Assembly (NCBI GenBank): GCA_963704815.1
Contig: CAVPHU010000005.1
Span: forward strand, 310,001 to 374,000
Origin: DATKWD01 sp963704815
GTDB lineage: Bacteria > Actinomycetota > Acidimicrobiia > Acidimicrobiales > Salinilacustritrichaceae
Direction of reading: 5' to 3'
Length of the DNA: 64,000 nt
Positions 27,225 to 35,769 of the stretch are shown one piece after another (position 1 is the first letter of the stretch; every line of letters begins with the position of its first letter). The notes under the pieces are model-generated. The model saw only the letters and a list, made by a program, of their open reading frames with translations, was not told where the DNA came from and made no database searches. A program made the position numbers and the translations under genes.

Positions 27225-28603
27225 GTCGATCCCGAACTGCTGTTGCCGCTGAACAGCACGAGCAGGACGATGGCGACGATGACCGCGGCGGCGATGGCGA
27301 GGCCGATCTTGACCTTGCTCCAGGGCCGCTGGCCCTGGACCTCGCCGGTGACACCGTTGATGAAGACCTGGAACGGACGGCCCTCGAAGATCACCGTGAG
27401 CAACCAGACCGGAAGCAACAGGTGCTTGTAGGTGAGATCGCTCCACTGCGTGTTGAGGCGGTGGATCTCCTGATGGTCGCCGCCGATGTCGCGACGGACC
27501 GACGACCGGATCTCGTTCTCCATGCGGTTGCGGGCCTCACCGAAGCACTCCTCGACATCGTGGTCGTAGGTGCGTGCGAGGTGCCCGGCCTTGTATTCGG
27601 CCGAGTAGGCCTTGGTCTCATGGGTCGGCCACGGCTCGAGGGCGGTCACCTTGTCGCGCTCGAGACCATCGTTGGCGAGCACGGTGACGTCGTCGAACAC
27701 ATTGGCCACGGCGCCACTGACGTTGCGCCACCGGGTGCGCACCTCGGTGCGCCGGTTCTCGCCCGATCCGACGGTCACGGTGTAGTTGTCGCCGCGCCGG
27801 CCGGCGTACTGGCTGGCCGTGTTGGCGTCGTAGGTGAAGTAGGCCGAGTAGATGCTCGTGAACGACCCGGTCTCGTGGTACTTCTTGAACGCGTTCGGGG
27901 CGAACCAGCGTGAGTTGATCCACGTGTCGATCAGGTCCTCGGCGGTCTTCTCGTCGACGCGGAACGGAAGGACCCCGTCGACGGCGAGCCGGGCCGGCGC
28001 CTCGTGCACGTCGTCGCGCTGGATCGGGGTGGCGCAGTAGGGACAGCGGGTGGCGGTGAGGCTGCCGACGAACGTGGTGTGACCGCCACAGTTCTGACAC
28101 ACGACCTCCTTCTCGCCTTCGATGAGTTGTGCGGTGCGGTCGAGCATGCCGGTGCGCAAGGCGTGCAACGCGGCCTCGAAGTCCTGCTCGGCCACCACCC
28201 GACCCGCGTCCTCGATGATGTCCTGTTCGCTGCCACAGTGCGGGCACTTGAGGCGCTGCGCTGCGATGTCGAACTCGAGCTCACCGCCGCAGGCCGTGCA
28301 GGGATAGGTTCGCGTCTGCTCGGTGACGTGCTGCAGCGCCCGTTGTCGGACAGCTTCGGCGGCGGCGGCCACGCCGGCATCGGCCGCCGGCGGTGCACCT
28401 TCGGGACCCGCGGGCGGAGGCGGCGCGGGGGGTGGAGCCGCGGGCGGCGCGTTGGTGGGCGGCGGCGGGGGTGGGGCCGCAGGCGGTGGGGGCGCGTTCG
28501 TCGACGGCGGCGGTGGCGCGGGGGGTGGCGGTGGCGGGGCAGCAGACGGCGGAGGTGGGGGCGGTGGAGTCGGGCCTCCGGCGGCGTCGTCGTGCTCGCT
28601 CAT
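27221..28603 (-). CDS. Zinc-ribbon membrane protein with Pro-rich N-terminus
   Basis: 460 residues. About 70 N-terminal residues are almost only Pro and Ala. Two zinc ribbons follow: CTACGGE with CPHCG, and CQNCGGH with CPYC. A conserved large domain and a C-terminal helix (IGLAIAAAVIVAIVLLVLFS) anchor it to the membrane. This build is common beside YdjI-type SPFH genes and is often misnamed as primosomal protein or TFIIB-like. The role is unknown; the ATGA overlap with the SPFH gene suggests a complex. Confidence 0.83.
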   Translation of the reverse strand: MSEHDDAAGGPTPPPPPPPSAAPPPPPPAPPPPSTNAPPPPAAPPPPPPTNAPPAAPPPAPPPPAGPEGAPPAADAGVAAAAEAVRQRALQHVTEQTRTYPCTACGGELEFDIAAQRLKCPHCGSEQDIIEDAGRVVAEQDFEAALHALRTGMLDRTAQLIEGEKEVVCQNCGGHTTFVGSLTATRCPYCATPIQRDDVHEAPARLAVDGVLPFRVDEKTAEDLIDTWINSRWFAPNAFKKYHETGSFTSIYSAYFTYDANTASQYAGRRGDNYTVTVGSGENRRTEVRTRWRNVSGAVANVFDDVTVLANDGLERDKVTALEPWPTHETKAYSAEYKAGHLARTYDHDVEECFGEARNRMENEIRSSVRRDIGGDHQEIHRLNTQWSDLTYKHLLLPVWLLTVIFEGRPFQVFINGVTGEVQGQRPWSKVKIGLAIAAAVIVAIVLLVLFSGNSSSGST

Positions 28604-29838
28604 TCGGCGGGTGGAGCCTCAGGGGCCGGTGGGGCCGGTGGGGCCGGCGGAGCGGGCGGCGGCGTGTCGTCGGCCGAGGGCGGCGGGCCGGGGGGCATGG
28701 GCGGCGGAGCGGCGAAGATCGCCGCGAGGGCCGGCACCTGCCCGGCTGGGGTCCAGGCGGCCATGCCGGCGGTCCACACCAGGGTGTCGGCGCTGACCTG
28801 ACCGTTGGCGGCACCCTGCTGGATCTGCGCGATGCCGTACGGCCCGGCCTGCTGACCGTTGCCGGCGTCGATGTGGAACATCTGCTGGGCGGGCAGCGGC
28901 GGCGGAGCGGCGGCGGCCGGCGCGGCCTGGGCCTGTTGGCCGACCGCGCCGCCCATCTGGCCGCCCATCTGATTGGTCATCTGGTTGGCCATCGCCAGGC
29001 CGAGACCGAGACCCATGGCGTCGCCGGCGATGCCGCCGGGGTTCTGCGCGGCGGCGAGCGTGGCGTCGGCGGTGCGCACCTGCTGGAGGGCCTGGGCATC
29101 GCCCACGTTGTGGACGTAGCTGCCTTCCTCGACACCGCGGGCGACGCCACGGGTCATGGCCTGGGTCACCTCGTCGGGCAGCGAGATGTTCATCGTGATC
29201 GAGTCGATGTCGAGGCCGTACTCGTCGTCGACCCGGTCGGCGACGAAGTCGCGGAGCTTGTCGGACAGCTCGACCTGGCGGCCTTGGAGGTCGATGACGC
29301 CCAAGCCGGTCTCCATGATGAGGTCGCTGAAGGCCAGGGTGATGACCCGGCGGAGCAGTTCGGTGACCTCTTCGATCTCGACGGCGGAGTCGGTGCCGAT
29401 GACCTCCTTGAGGAAGATCTCGGCATCGCCGATGCTCACGACACAGAGCCCGTTGGCGCGGAGCTGCACCATCTTGAAGTCGGGATCGCGGACCGTCACC
29501 GGCTGGGGGGTCCCCCACCGAAGGTCGGTGACCGGGCGGGTGTTGAGGAAGTACACCTCGGACCGGAACGGGCTGTTGAACCCGTGCTTCCAACCCTGGA
29601 TGGTGCTCATGATCGGCATGTTCTCGCTGGTCAGCGTGTAGTGACCCGGGCCGTAGCGGTCGGCGAGCTGGCCCCGGTAGACGAACACGGCCTCCTGTCC
29701 TTCGCGCACGATGAGCTCGGCGCCGTTCTTGATCTCGTTCTGGTACCGAGGGAAGCGCCAAGCAAGGGTCGATCGCGAATCGTCGATCCACTCGATGATG
29801 TCGACGATCTCGCCCTTGATCTTGTCCATCAGGCCCAT
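28600..29838 (-). CDS. SPFH (band 7) protein with GYF-like domain, YdjI-like
   Basis: 412 residues. The N-terminal SPFH domain (about 30-260: ELIVREGQEAVFVYRG, YFLNTRPVTDLRWGTPQPV) is of the YdjI type, found at membranes where it forms scaffold assemblies. Then a Gln/Met/Gly-rich linker (MANQMTNQMGGQMGGAVGQQ), a GYF_2-like domain (AGPYGIAQIQQGAANGQVSA) and a Pro/Ala tail. First gene of a five-gene run in which most members overlap by four bases. Divergent from the HesB-like selenoprotein gene at 29931. Confidence 0.87.
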   Translation of the reverse strand: MGLMDKIKGEIVDIIEWIDDSRSTLAWRFPRYQNEIKNGAELIVREGQEAVFVYRGQLADRYGPGHYTLTSENMPIMSTIQGWKHGFNSPFRSEVYFLNTRPVTDLRWGTPQPVTVRDPDFKMVQLRANGLCVVSIGDAEIFLKEVIGTDSAVEIEEVTELLRRVITLAFSDLIMETGLGVIDLQGRQVELSDKLRDFVADRVDDEYGLDIDSITMNISLPDEVTQAMTRGVARGVEEGSYVHNVGDAQALQQVRTADATLAAAQNPGGIAGDAMGLGLGLAMANQMTNQMGGQMGGAVGQQAQAAPAAAAPPPLPAQQMFHIDAGNGQQAGPYGIAQIQQGAANGQVSADTLVWTAGMAAWTPAGQVPALAAIFAAPPPMPPGPPPSADDTPPPAPPAPPAPPAPEAPPAE

Positions 29839-29930
29839 GGCGGGTCCTCCGTCGGGTTGTGCGGGGTTGGGAACCGTGAGGATATGGCATGGCGCGGAAC
29901 ACGCGCCGCCGGCTCGGGGTTGGAGACGGC

Positions 29931-30215
29931 ATGCGCCTCGATCTCACCGACGACGCCCGCGAGTTGCTGAGCCGGCGCGGAGGGACACTGGCCGTCGACC
30001 TCATCCGTCCGACCGGCTGAGGCAAGGTCGCTGAGGTGGCGGTCGCCACCTCGATCAAGGGCCGCAAGCTCGACCCCTACCTGGTATTGCGCGACGACGA
30101 CCTCCAGGTCCTGGTCACGCCCGACCTCGCCACGATGGCGCGCACGCTCCACGTGGAGGTCCGGCGCGGTGTGCGCAAGGGTCTGGCCGTGCGATTCTCG
30201 AACGCCCTCGACTGA
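29931..30215 (+). CDS. HesB/IscA-like small selenoprotein candidate (Sec30)
   Basis: 94 residues if the TGA at 30018-30020 is Sec; a GGAG ribosome site lies six bases before ATG 29931. Reading VDLIRPTG-U-GKVAEVAVATS, then LQVLVTPDLATMA and KGLAVRFSNALD, it loosely follows the IscA/HesB pattern (GGCSG, then VxVDP, then NPN), and HesB-like selenoproteins are known in bacteria. Without readthrough the gene would be 29 codons and the remaining protein-like frame would lack a start. A perfect SECIS hairpin starts 12 bases after the TGA. Family placement is less certain than Sec use. Confidence 0.75.
30033..30052 (+). promoter_or_regulatory. SECIS element of the HesB-like gene
   Basis: GAGGTGGC-GGTC-GCCACCTC: perfect eight-base-pair stem with a four-base loop starting with G, loop 20 bases after the TGA. 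The core GGCGGTCGCC is shared with two other selenoprotein genes here. Confidence 0.87.
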
Positions 30216-30241
30216 CGGGCGAGATCGGCGAGAATCAAGCG

Positions 30242-31417
30242 ATGCAACCGATGGCGGGGATGCGCGTACTCGACTTCGGCCGCTACATCGCCGGCCCCTG
30301 GTGCGCCCAGCTCCTGCAGGGCTACGGCGCCGAGGTCATCCGGGTCGAACGTCCGGGCGGGGCCGAGGACCGCAGCTTGTTCGAACTCGGTGAGGGCGTG
30401 GACGGCGCCATCGTCGCCCATGTGAACCGCGGCAAGCGCTCGGTCACGCTGTCCCCCACGACCGAACCGGGCCGCGCCGTGGTCGCTCGCCTGGTGGCGA
30501 CGGCCGACGTCGTCGTGGCCAATCTCCCCGACGTCGCCCTCGAGCGGATGGGTCTCGACTGGCCGACCCTGCACGCGGCGAACCCGAGGGCGATTCTCGC
30601 CACCGCCACGATGTTCGGGACGACGGGCCCGGCGGCCGGACGCCTCGGCTTCGACGGGGTGGGTCAGGCCATGAGCGGAGCCATCGCCACCGCCGGCCGA
30701 CCGGCGGACCCGATGAAGAGCTTCGTCCCGTGGGTCGACTTCCAGACCGGGACCGCGTTGGCCGGCGGAGTCGTGGCCGCCCTGCTCGACCGGGCCACGA
30801 GCGAGACCGGCCACCGGGTCGAAGTGGACCTGCTCGGTTCGGCAGTGTCGGCCGCCGGCGCGATCCTGCTCGAAGAGGCGGCGACGTCGATCAACCGGGG
30901 CCCGACCGGCAACCGGCACACGGCCATCGGCCCGAGCGACGTGGTCCCCACCACGGACGGGGCCATCATCACCCAGGTCATCGGCGACGCGATGTTCGCC
31001 CGCTGGTGTGGCCTCGTCGACCGGATCGACCTGGTCGACGATCCGCGTTTCGCCACCGACGCCGACCGGGGCGCACACAGCGAGGCGCTGTCCGAGGTCC
31101 TCGCGACGTGGTGCCGGACCCGAACCACCGACCAGGTCCTCGAATCCATGGCGGCCGCCAAGGTGCCGGCCGGACCGGTCCTGACCCCGGCCGAAGCCCT
31201 CGACCATCCGCAGATCGCGAGGTTGCTCGAAGCGGTCGACGTACCTGGCCGTTCGGCCCCGCTTCGCGGCCCGGGCCACCCGGTCACGGTCGACGGCGAC
31301 CGGCTTCGTCTCGGAGCCGCGCTGACACCTCTCGGGGCCGACACCGACGACGTCCTGACCTCCGCCGGGTTCGGGCCGGCCGAGATCGCCGAGCTCCGGG
31401 CGACCGGCACCATCTGA
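30242..31417 (+). CDS. Class III CoA-transferase (CaiB/BaiF family)
   Basis: 391 residues. N-terminal VLDFGRYIAGPWCAQLLQGYGAEVIRVE, NRGKRSV and the catalytic Asp166 in PWVDFQTGTALAGG mark the family. It moves CoA between carboxylic acids; the acid is unknown. It starts 26 bases after the HesB-like selenoprotein stop and may share its transcript. It converges on an oxidoreductase gene. Confidence 0.9.
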   Translation: MQPMAGMRVLDFGRYIAGPWCAQLLQGYGAEVIRVERPGGAEDRSLFELGEGVDGAIVAHVNRGKRSVTLSPTTEPGRAVVARLVATADVVVANLPDVALERMGLDWPTLHAANPRAILATATMFGTTGPAAGRLGFDGVGQAMSGAIATAGRPADPMKSFVPWVDFQTGTALAGGVVAALLDRATSETGHRVEVDLLGSAVSAAGAILLEEAATSINRGPTGNRHTAIGPSDVVPTTDGAIITQVIGDAMFARWCGLVDRIDLVDDPRFATDADRGAHSEALSEVLATWCRTRTTDQVLESMAAAKVPAGPVLTPAEALDHPQIARLLEAVDVPGRSAPLRGPGHPVTVDGDRLRLGAALTPLGADTDDVLTSAGFGPAEIAELRATGTI

Positions 31418-31424
31418 GCGGCGG

Positions 31425-32537
31425 TCAGCGGGCCGTCGGGTCGAGGCCGAACTCGGTCAGCTCGACCGGGCGTTGCTCGTCGATCGATCGGTGAGCAGCG
31501 GCCCCCGCGGCCACCGACCACACCCCGTCGTCGACGGTGACCGCCGGCGGCGACCCGCGACGAATGGCCTCGCAGAACCCGAGCAACTCGAGATAGCTCG
31601 CCCCGTGGTGGCCCCCCTCGTAGCGCACGCGCTCGTCGCCGCTGATCTCGTGCTCGTCGACCGGCCAGCCCTCGCCACGGCTGCCGATCACCAACTCCGA
31701 CGTCCGGCCACGACTGGCCTCCATGAACCCGGGGAGGTGGGCCTCGACCTTTCCTCGGTCGCCGACCGCCACCAGTTCCTGCTCCCAGCGCGAGCCTTCG
31801 GCGAACATGCACAGGTCGAGCATTCCGCGGACGCCGCTCGGAAAGTCCACGATCACGAACGCGTTGTCGAGGATGTCGCTCGGCGCGCCGTCGTAGGTCT
31901 CGTCGAGGTGGTTGACGTCCTGACCCCCCGAGGCCAGCACCCGGAGCGGTCGCTCACCGGTCGCCTGATGCATCAGATCGAAGAAGTGACAGCACTTCTC
32001 GACGAGGGTGCCGCCGGTGTTCGCAGTGTGACGGTTCCAGTGCCCGACCTTGACCAGGAACGGGTACCGGTGCTCGCGGATCGAGATCATGTGCAGACGC
32101 CCGATCTCACCGGAGCGCACCTGATCGAGGAACTGGGTGACCGCCGGCATGTAGCGGTACTCGAGCCCCATCCACACGAGGCCGGCGTGGTCCCGCGCCC
32201 GCTGCTGCACGTCGAGGCAGTCGTCGACCGTGACGCACAGGGGCTTCTCGATCATCACGTGGAGGTCGGTGTCCCAGACCGCATCGAGCTCGCGCCGATG
32301 GGTGTGGTTGGGGGTGGCGATCACCAATGCGTCGAGATCATCGCGGGCGAGCAAGGCCTCGGAGGTGTCGTGGGTCTCGATGGGTCCGGAGGCCGCTCGG
32401 CGGGCCTCGTCGAGCGACGGTGGGTGCGGGTCGGCCACCGCCACGACCTCGGCATCGACCAGCGCGTTGAGGTTCCGGATGTGCTCGCAGCCCATCATCC
32501 CGGTGCCGAGCACGCCGAAGCGCAACAGGTCAGCCAC
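31425..32537 (-). CDS. Gfo/Idh/MocA-family oxidoreductase
   Basis: 370 residues. N-terminal NAD(P) fold with GVLGTGMMGCEHIRNL and VIATPNHTH, then MIEKPLCVTVDD with the conserved Lys, and the C-terminal alpha/beta domain with GGTLVEKCCHFFDLMHQ, where His is the usual catalytic base. It probably oxidises a polyol or sugar such as inositol. Seven bases separate its stop from the convergent CoA-transferase stop. The PI-PLC-like gene lies upstream on the same strand. Confidence 0.88.
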   Translation of the reverse strand: MADLLRFGVLGTGMMGCEHIRNLNALVDAEVVAVADPHPPSLDEARRAASGPIETHDTSEALLARDDLDALVIATPNHTHRRELDAVWDTDLHVMIEKPLCVTVDDCLDVQQRARDHAGLVWMGLEYRYMPAVTQFLDQVRSGEIGRLHMISIREHRYPFLVKVGHWNRHTANTGGTLVEKCCHFFDLMHQATGERPLRVLASGGQDVNHLDETYDGAPSDILDNAFVIVDFPSGVRGMLDLCMFAEGSRWEQELVAVGDRGKVEAHLPGFMEASRGRTSELVIGSRGEGWPVDEHEISGDERVRYEGGHHGASYLELLGFCEAIRRGSPPAVTVDDGVWSVAAGAAAHRSIDEQRPVELTEFGLDPTAR

Positions 32538-32552
32538 CGGTCGCTCGGTTCC

Positions 32553-33743
32553 TCAGCCGGCCGGCGACACGCACTCGGGCGGCGCCGTGACCGGGTTGCA
32601 GCGATCGGTCAGCTCGACCACGTAGCCCGTGCCGAGCGCCGGGTCCTCGACGTAGTAGTCGGTGGAGAGATAATGAGCACCGCTGCTGATGGCCGCGTCG
32701 CGACGTTCGGTGGACCCGGCGGGCGCATCGACGCCGGGGGTGTCGGTCCGGGTCCGGATGAGGTAGCCCGCCTCGGCGAGTTCGGCGATGCGGTCGGCTT
32801 CGTCGATCGGATCGTCGACCCGGATGAACGCGGCGTCCGGCCGGCCTTCCTCGCTGCTGGTGAACATGAGGCGACCCTCGAGCGACGTTGCGTCACCGAC
32901 ATAGACGTCACGGGTCGGGCCGGTGTCGACCAGGGCGAACATCACCTTGCCGCGTGCCTCGCCGACCGTGGGCCAGGCATCGCCCGCCAGCACCGCTTCC
33001 TCGAGGGTTGCCGCGTCCCCGCGGATGTCGTCGGGGGTGATGATCCGGTCACGGTCGAAGACCGAGGTGATCTCGGCCTCGAGGGCGTCGAAGGTGGTGC
33101 GATCGAACGCGAGGACGTCGGTGAAGTCGACGCCGAGCTCGCTCACCCCTCCGAGGCCGAGCGCTTCTGCCGACGACACGAGATCGACCTGCTTTGCCTC
33201 GATCATGATCATCAACGGAAGGTGGTCGGGTTCCGCGGTCGACCACTCCTCGATCTCGCTCAGACAATCGACCAGGGTCAGGCAGGTGGACAGGAAGTCG
33301 ATGTCGGAGATGTGCAGCACCTTGAACCCGGGCTCGTCGAGCGCGGGCTCGCCCGAGGCGGTCGGCTCGCCGATCAACTCGAGCGCGGGACGGTCGGCGA
33401 AACGACCTCCGTCGGGGTCGGCGTAGACGTCGATCTCGAACTGACGGACACCGAGATCGAGTTGCTCGGTGAGCGGTTGGTGCTCGTAGTCGATCTCGGT
33501 GGCCTGGTCTTCGGAGAACCCGCGGAGCGTGTCGAGGGTCGCCGGCGTCGGACGCAGGTGATAGCTGTTGTGCGAACCGAGCACCGTGACCTGGTCGATT
33601 CCCAGCTCGTCTCCCGGCAACGCGGTCGCTTCGACCGCATCCTCGCCGCCCTGCGGGTCGGGCTCGGCATTCTCGGACGAGTCCCCTCCGCCGCAGGCGA
33701 CGACGACCAGCGCCGCAAGGACGAACCACGTGATGCGTTTCAT
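32553..33743 (-). CDS. PI-PLC-like (Ca2+-dependent type) lipoprotein
   Basis: 396 residues from ATG 33743. Lipoprotein signal with lipobox VVAC near residue 17. The catalytic TIM-barrel start is clear: VTVLGSHNSYH, then LGVRQFEIDVYADPDGG, ISDIDFLSTCLTLVDCL and LMIMIEAK, as in calcium-dependent phosphoinositide phospholipase C-like proteins. It would cleave a phosphodiester, probably of a phosphatidylinositol-type lipid, outside the membrane. The next gene encodes an oxidoreductase of the inositol dehydrogenase superfamily, so the pair could release and oxidise inositol; this link is inference. Confidence 0.83.
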   Translation of the reverse strand: MKRITWFVLAALVVVACGGGDSSENAEPDPQGGEDAVEATALPGDELGIDQVTVLGSHNSYHLRPTPATLDTLRGFSEDQATEIDYEHQPLTEQLDLGVRQFEIDVYADPDGGRFADRPALELIGEPTASGEPALDEPGFKVLHISDIDFLSTCLTLVDCLSEIEEWSTAEPDHLPLMIMIEAKQVDLVSSAEALGLGGVSELGVDFTDVLAFDRTTFDALEAEITSVFDRDRIITPDDIRGDAATLEEAVLAGDAWPTVGEARGKVMFALVDTGPTRDVYVGDATSLEGRLMFTSSEEGRPDAAFIRVDDPIDEADRIAELAEAGYLIRTRTDTPGVDAPAGSTERRDAAISSGAHYLSTDYYVEDPALGTGYVVELTDRCNPVTAPPECVSPAG

Positions 33744-33748
33744 GATGC

Positions 33749-34663
33749 TCAGACCGTAGCCACGCCGAAGGTGTCGCAGGCTCCGAACGTCCCCTGCTCG
33801 AAGCCGATGCGGAACCACTTCACTCGCTGATCGCTGCTGCCGTGGGTCCACGATTCGGGGTTGACCCGCTGGCCGGCGGACTCCTGGATCCGGTCGTCGC
33901 CGATCGCTGCGGCTGCGCCGAGGCCCAGGGCGATGTCCTGGTCGGTCAACTCGACGATGAGCGGCTCACCGGTCGCGGGGTCGGGCGTGGTCGTCGCATG
34001 TGCCGCCCACAGCCCGGCGAAGCAGTCAGCCTGGAGTTCCTGACGGACCGCGTCGCTCTGTGGCCCGGTGTCGTTCGACCGGCCGACCCGTGCGCCGATG
34101 CCGGTGAGGTTCTGGACGTGATGCCCGTACTCGTGAGCGAGGACGTAGGCCTCGGCGAAGTCGCCGCCGGAAGCGCCGAAGCGGCGCTCGAGGTCGCTGT
34201 AGAAGCCGAGGTCGATGTACACCTCGGCGTCGGCCGGGCAATAGAACGGACCGACCGCCGAGGTCGCGTTGCCGCAGGCGGTCGACACGCTCCCCTCGAA
34301 GAAATTGGTCACCGTGGGCTGGTAGGTCGACCCGCCGCGGGCGAACTCGGCGGCCCAGTAGTCCTGCAGGCTGTTGACCGTCGCCACGAGGCGGCATTCC
34401 CGACGCTCGTTGGCGTCCTCGCCGGTCTGACAGTCGGCCACCGCACCGGTGTCGGTCGCCGGCCCGACCGACTCACCCTGGAGCGAACCGAGACTCCCCA
34501 GATCGGCCGCTCCGCCGCTGAACACGGTGAGGGCGATCACGATGAGCAGGCCGATCGCACCGATGCCGCCACCGCCGACGGCCAGGCCCCTCCCGCCACT
34601 GGATCCGCGGCCTCGGGTCCGGACCTCGGACGGGTCGAGACGCGAACGTTCGTTGAATCTCAC
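33749..34663 (-). CDS. YpfJ-family zinc metallopeptidase
   Basis: 304 residues. Basic N-terminus, one membrane helix (GAIGLLIVIALTVF, 35-48), then an extracellular domain with zinc site HEYGHH (177-182) and the third ligand region LQADCFAGLWA, and Cys pairs for disulfides. The family (neutral zinc metallopeptidase, KPN_02809-like) is widespread but without known substrate. Five bases before the start of the PI-PLC-like gene, so co-transcribed. Confidence 0.88.
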   Translation of the reverse strand: MRFNERSRLDPSEVRTRGRGSSGGRGLAVGGGGIGAIGLLIVIALTVFSGGAADLGSLGSLQGESVGPATDTGAVADCQTGEDANERRECRLVATVNSLQDYWAAEFARGGSTYQPTVTNFFEGSVSTACGNATSAVGPFYCPADAEVYIDLGFYSDLERRFGASGGDFAEAYVLAHEYGHHVQNLTGIGARVGRSNDTGPQSDAVRQELQADCFAGLWAAHATTTPDPATGEPLIVELTDQDIALGLGAAAAIGDDRIQESAGQRVNPESWTHGSSDQRVKWFRIGFEQGTFGACDTFGVATV

Positions 34664-34704
34664 GGGGCGAGACCGTACCGGTCACCGCTTGTGAGGGTTC
34701 GACC

Positions 34705-35769
34705 ATGGCGATCCGCAGGGCGGGCCGTACGATCGTCAGCGTGAGCCGAGGTGTCTCCGTCGATCTGGTGGGCATCCGCTGCGCGTACGACGGCACCGAG
34801 GTGCTTCACGGCATCGACCTGAGCGTCGGCGCCGCCGAGACGATCTCGCTCCTCGGCCCGTCGGGGTGCGGCAAGACCACCCTGTTGCGCTGCATCGCCG
34901 GGCTCGAACGTCCGGTGGCCGGCACCATCACCATCGGCGACCGCGAGGTGAGCGACGGTGCCGCGACGTGGGTCGCCCCGCGCCACCGCGGCCTCGGCAT
35001 GGTGTTCCAGGACGGGGCCCTGTTCCCCCACCTGAGTGTCGCCGACAACATCGGGTTCGGGATCAGCACCGCCACGGATTCGACCCGGATCGACGAGATG
35101 CTCGAGCTGGTCGGACTCGCCGACATGGGCGATCGGATGCCCGGCACGTTGTCCGGCGGCCAGGCGCAGCGGGTCGCGCTCGCCCGAGCGCTCGCCCCGG
35201 CCCCGTCGGTGCTGCTGCTCGACGAGCCCTTCTCGTCGCTCGACGCCGCGCTGCGCGACCAGGTGCGCGGCGAGGTCCAGCGCATCCTGCGCGAGGTCGA
35301 GGTCACCACGGTGTTCGTCACCCACGACCAGGAGGAGGCCTTCGAGATGGGCGACCGGGTGGCCGTCATCCGTGACGGCCACCTCGAACAGGTGGCAGCC
35401 GGACGCGACCTGTACCGCGCCCCGGCGTCGGCCTGGGTCGCCACTTTCGTCGGCGAGGCCAATCTCATCGACGGTCAGGCATCGGGCACTGCGGCGAAGA
35501 CGAAGCTGGGCGAGGTGGAGCTCCGCGAGGCAGCCGACGGTGAGGTGACCGTCGTGATCCGACCCGAGGACATCATGGTGATCGATCCCGGCAGCGGCGC
35601 CGTCCAGGCCGAGGTCGGCCCGATCCGCTTCCGAGGCCACGACATGCTCGTGCCACTCAGCGTCGACGGCCTCGAGATCACCGCCCGGGTCCAGGGCGAC
35701 ATCGACCCTCGCGGCCACGTCGGCCTCGAGATCATCGGTCCGCCGGCGGCTGCCTTCCCGAGGGGCTGA
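34705..35769 (+). CDS. fbpC: Ferric-type ABC transporter ATPase (FbpC-like)
   Basis: 354 residues from ATG 34705; GTG 34741 gives a more usual N-terminus. Walker A GPSGCGKTT (51-59), Q-loop VFQDGALFPHL, signature LSGGQAQR, Walker B LLLDEPFSSLD, H-loop FVTHD, and a C-terminal TOBE-like domain (VVIRPEDIMVI). It drives the importer formed with the FbpA- and FbpB-like proteins encoded at 36571-39152. Unusually, a glycosyltransferase gene on the other strand separates it from them; the two 3' ends overlap by 38 bases. Confidence 0.87.
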   Translation: MAIRRAGRTIVSVSRGVSVDLVGIRCAYDGTEVLHGIDLSVGAAETISLLGPSGCGKTTLLRCIAGLERPVAGTITIGDREVSDGAATWVAPRHRGLGMVFQDGALFPHLSVADNIGFGISTATDSTRIDEMLELVGLADMGDRMPGTLSGGQAQRVALARALAPAPSVLLLDEPFSSLDAALRDQVRGEVQRILREVEVTTVFVTHDQEEAFEMGDRVAVIRDGHLEQVAAGRDLYRAPASAWVATFVGEANLIDGQASGTAAKTKLGEVELREAADGEVTVVIRPEDIMVIDPGSGAVQAEVGPIRFRGHDMLVPLSVDGLEITARVQGDIDPRGHVGLEIIGPPAAAFPRG

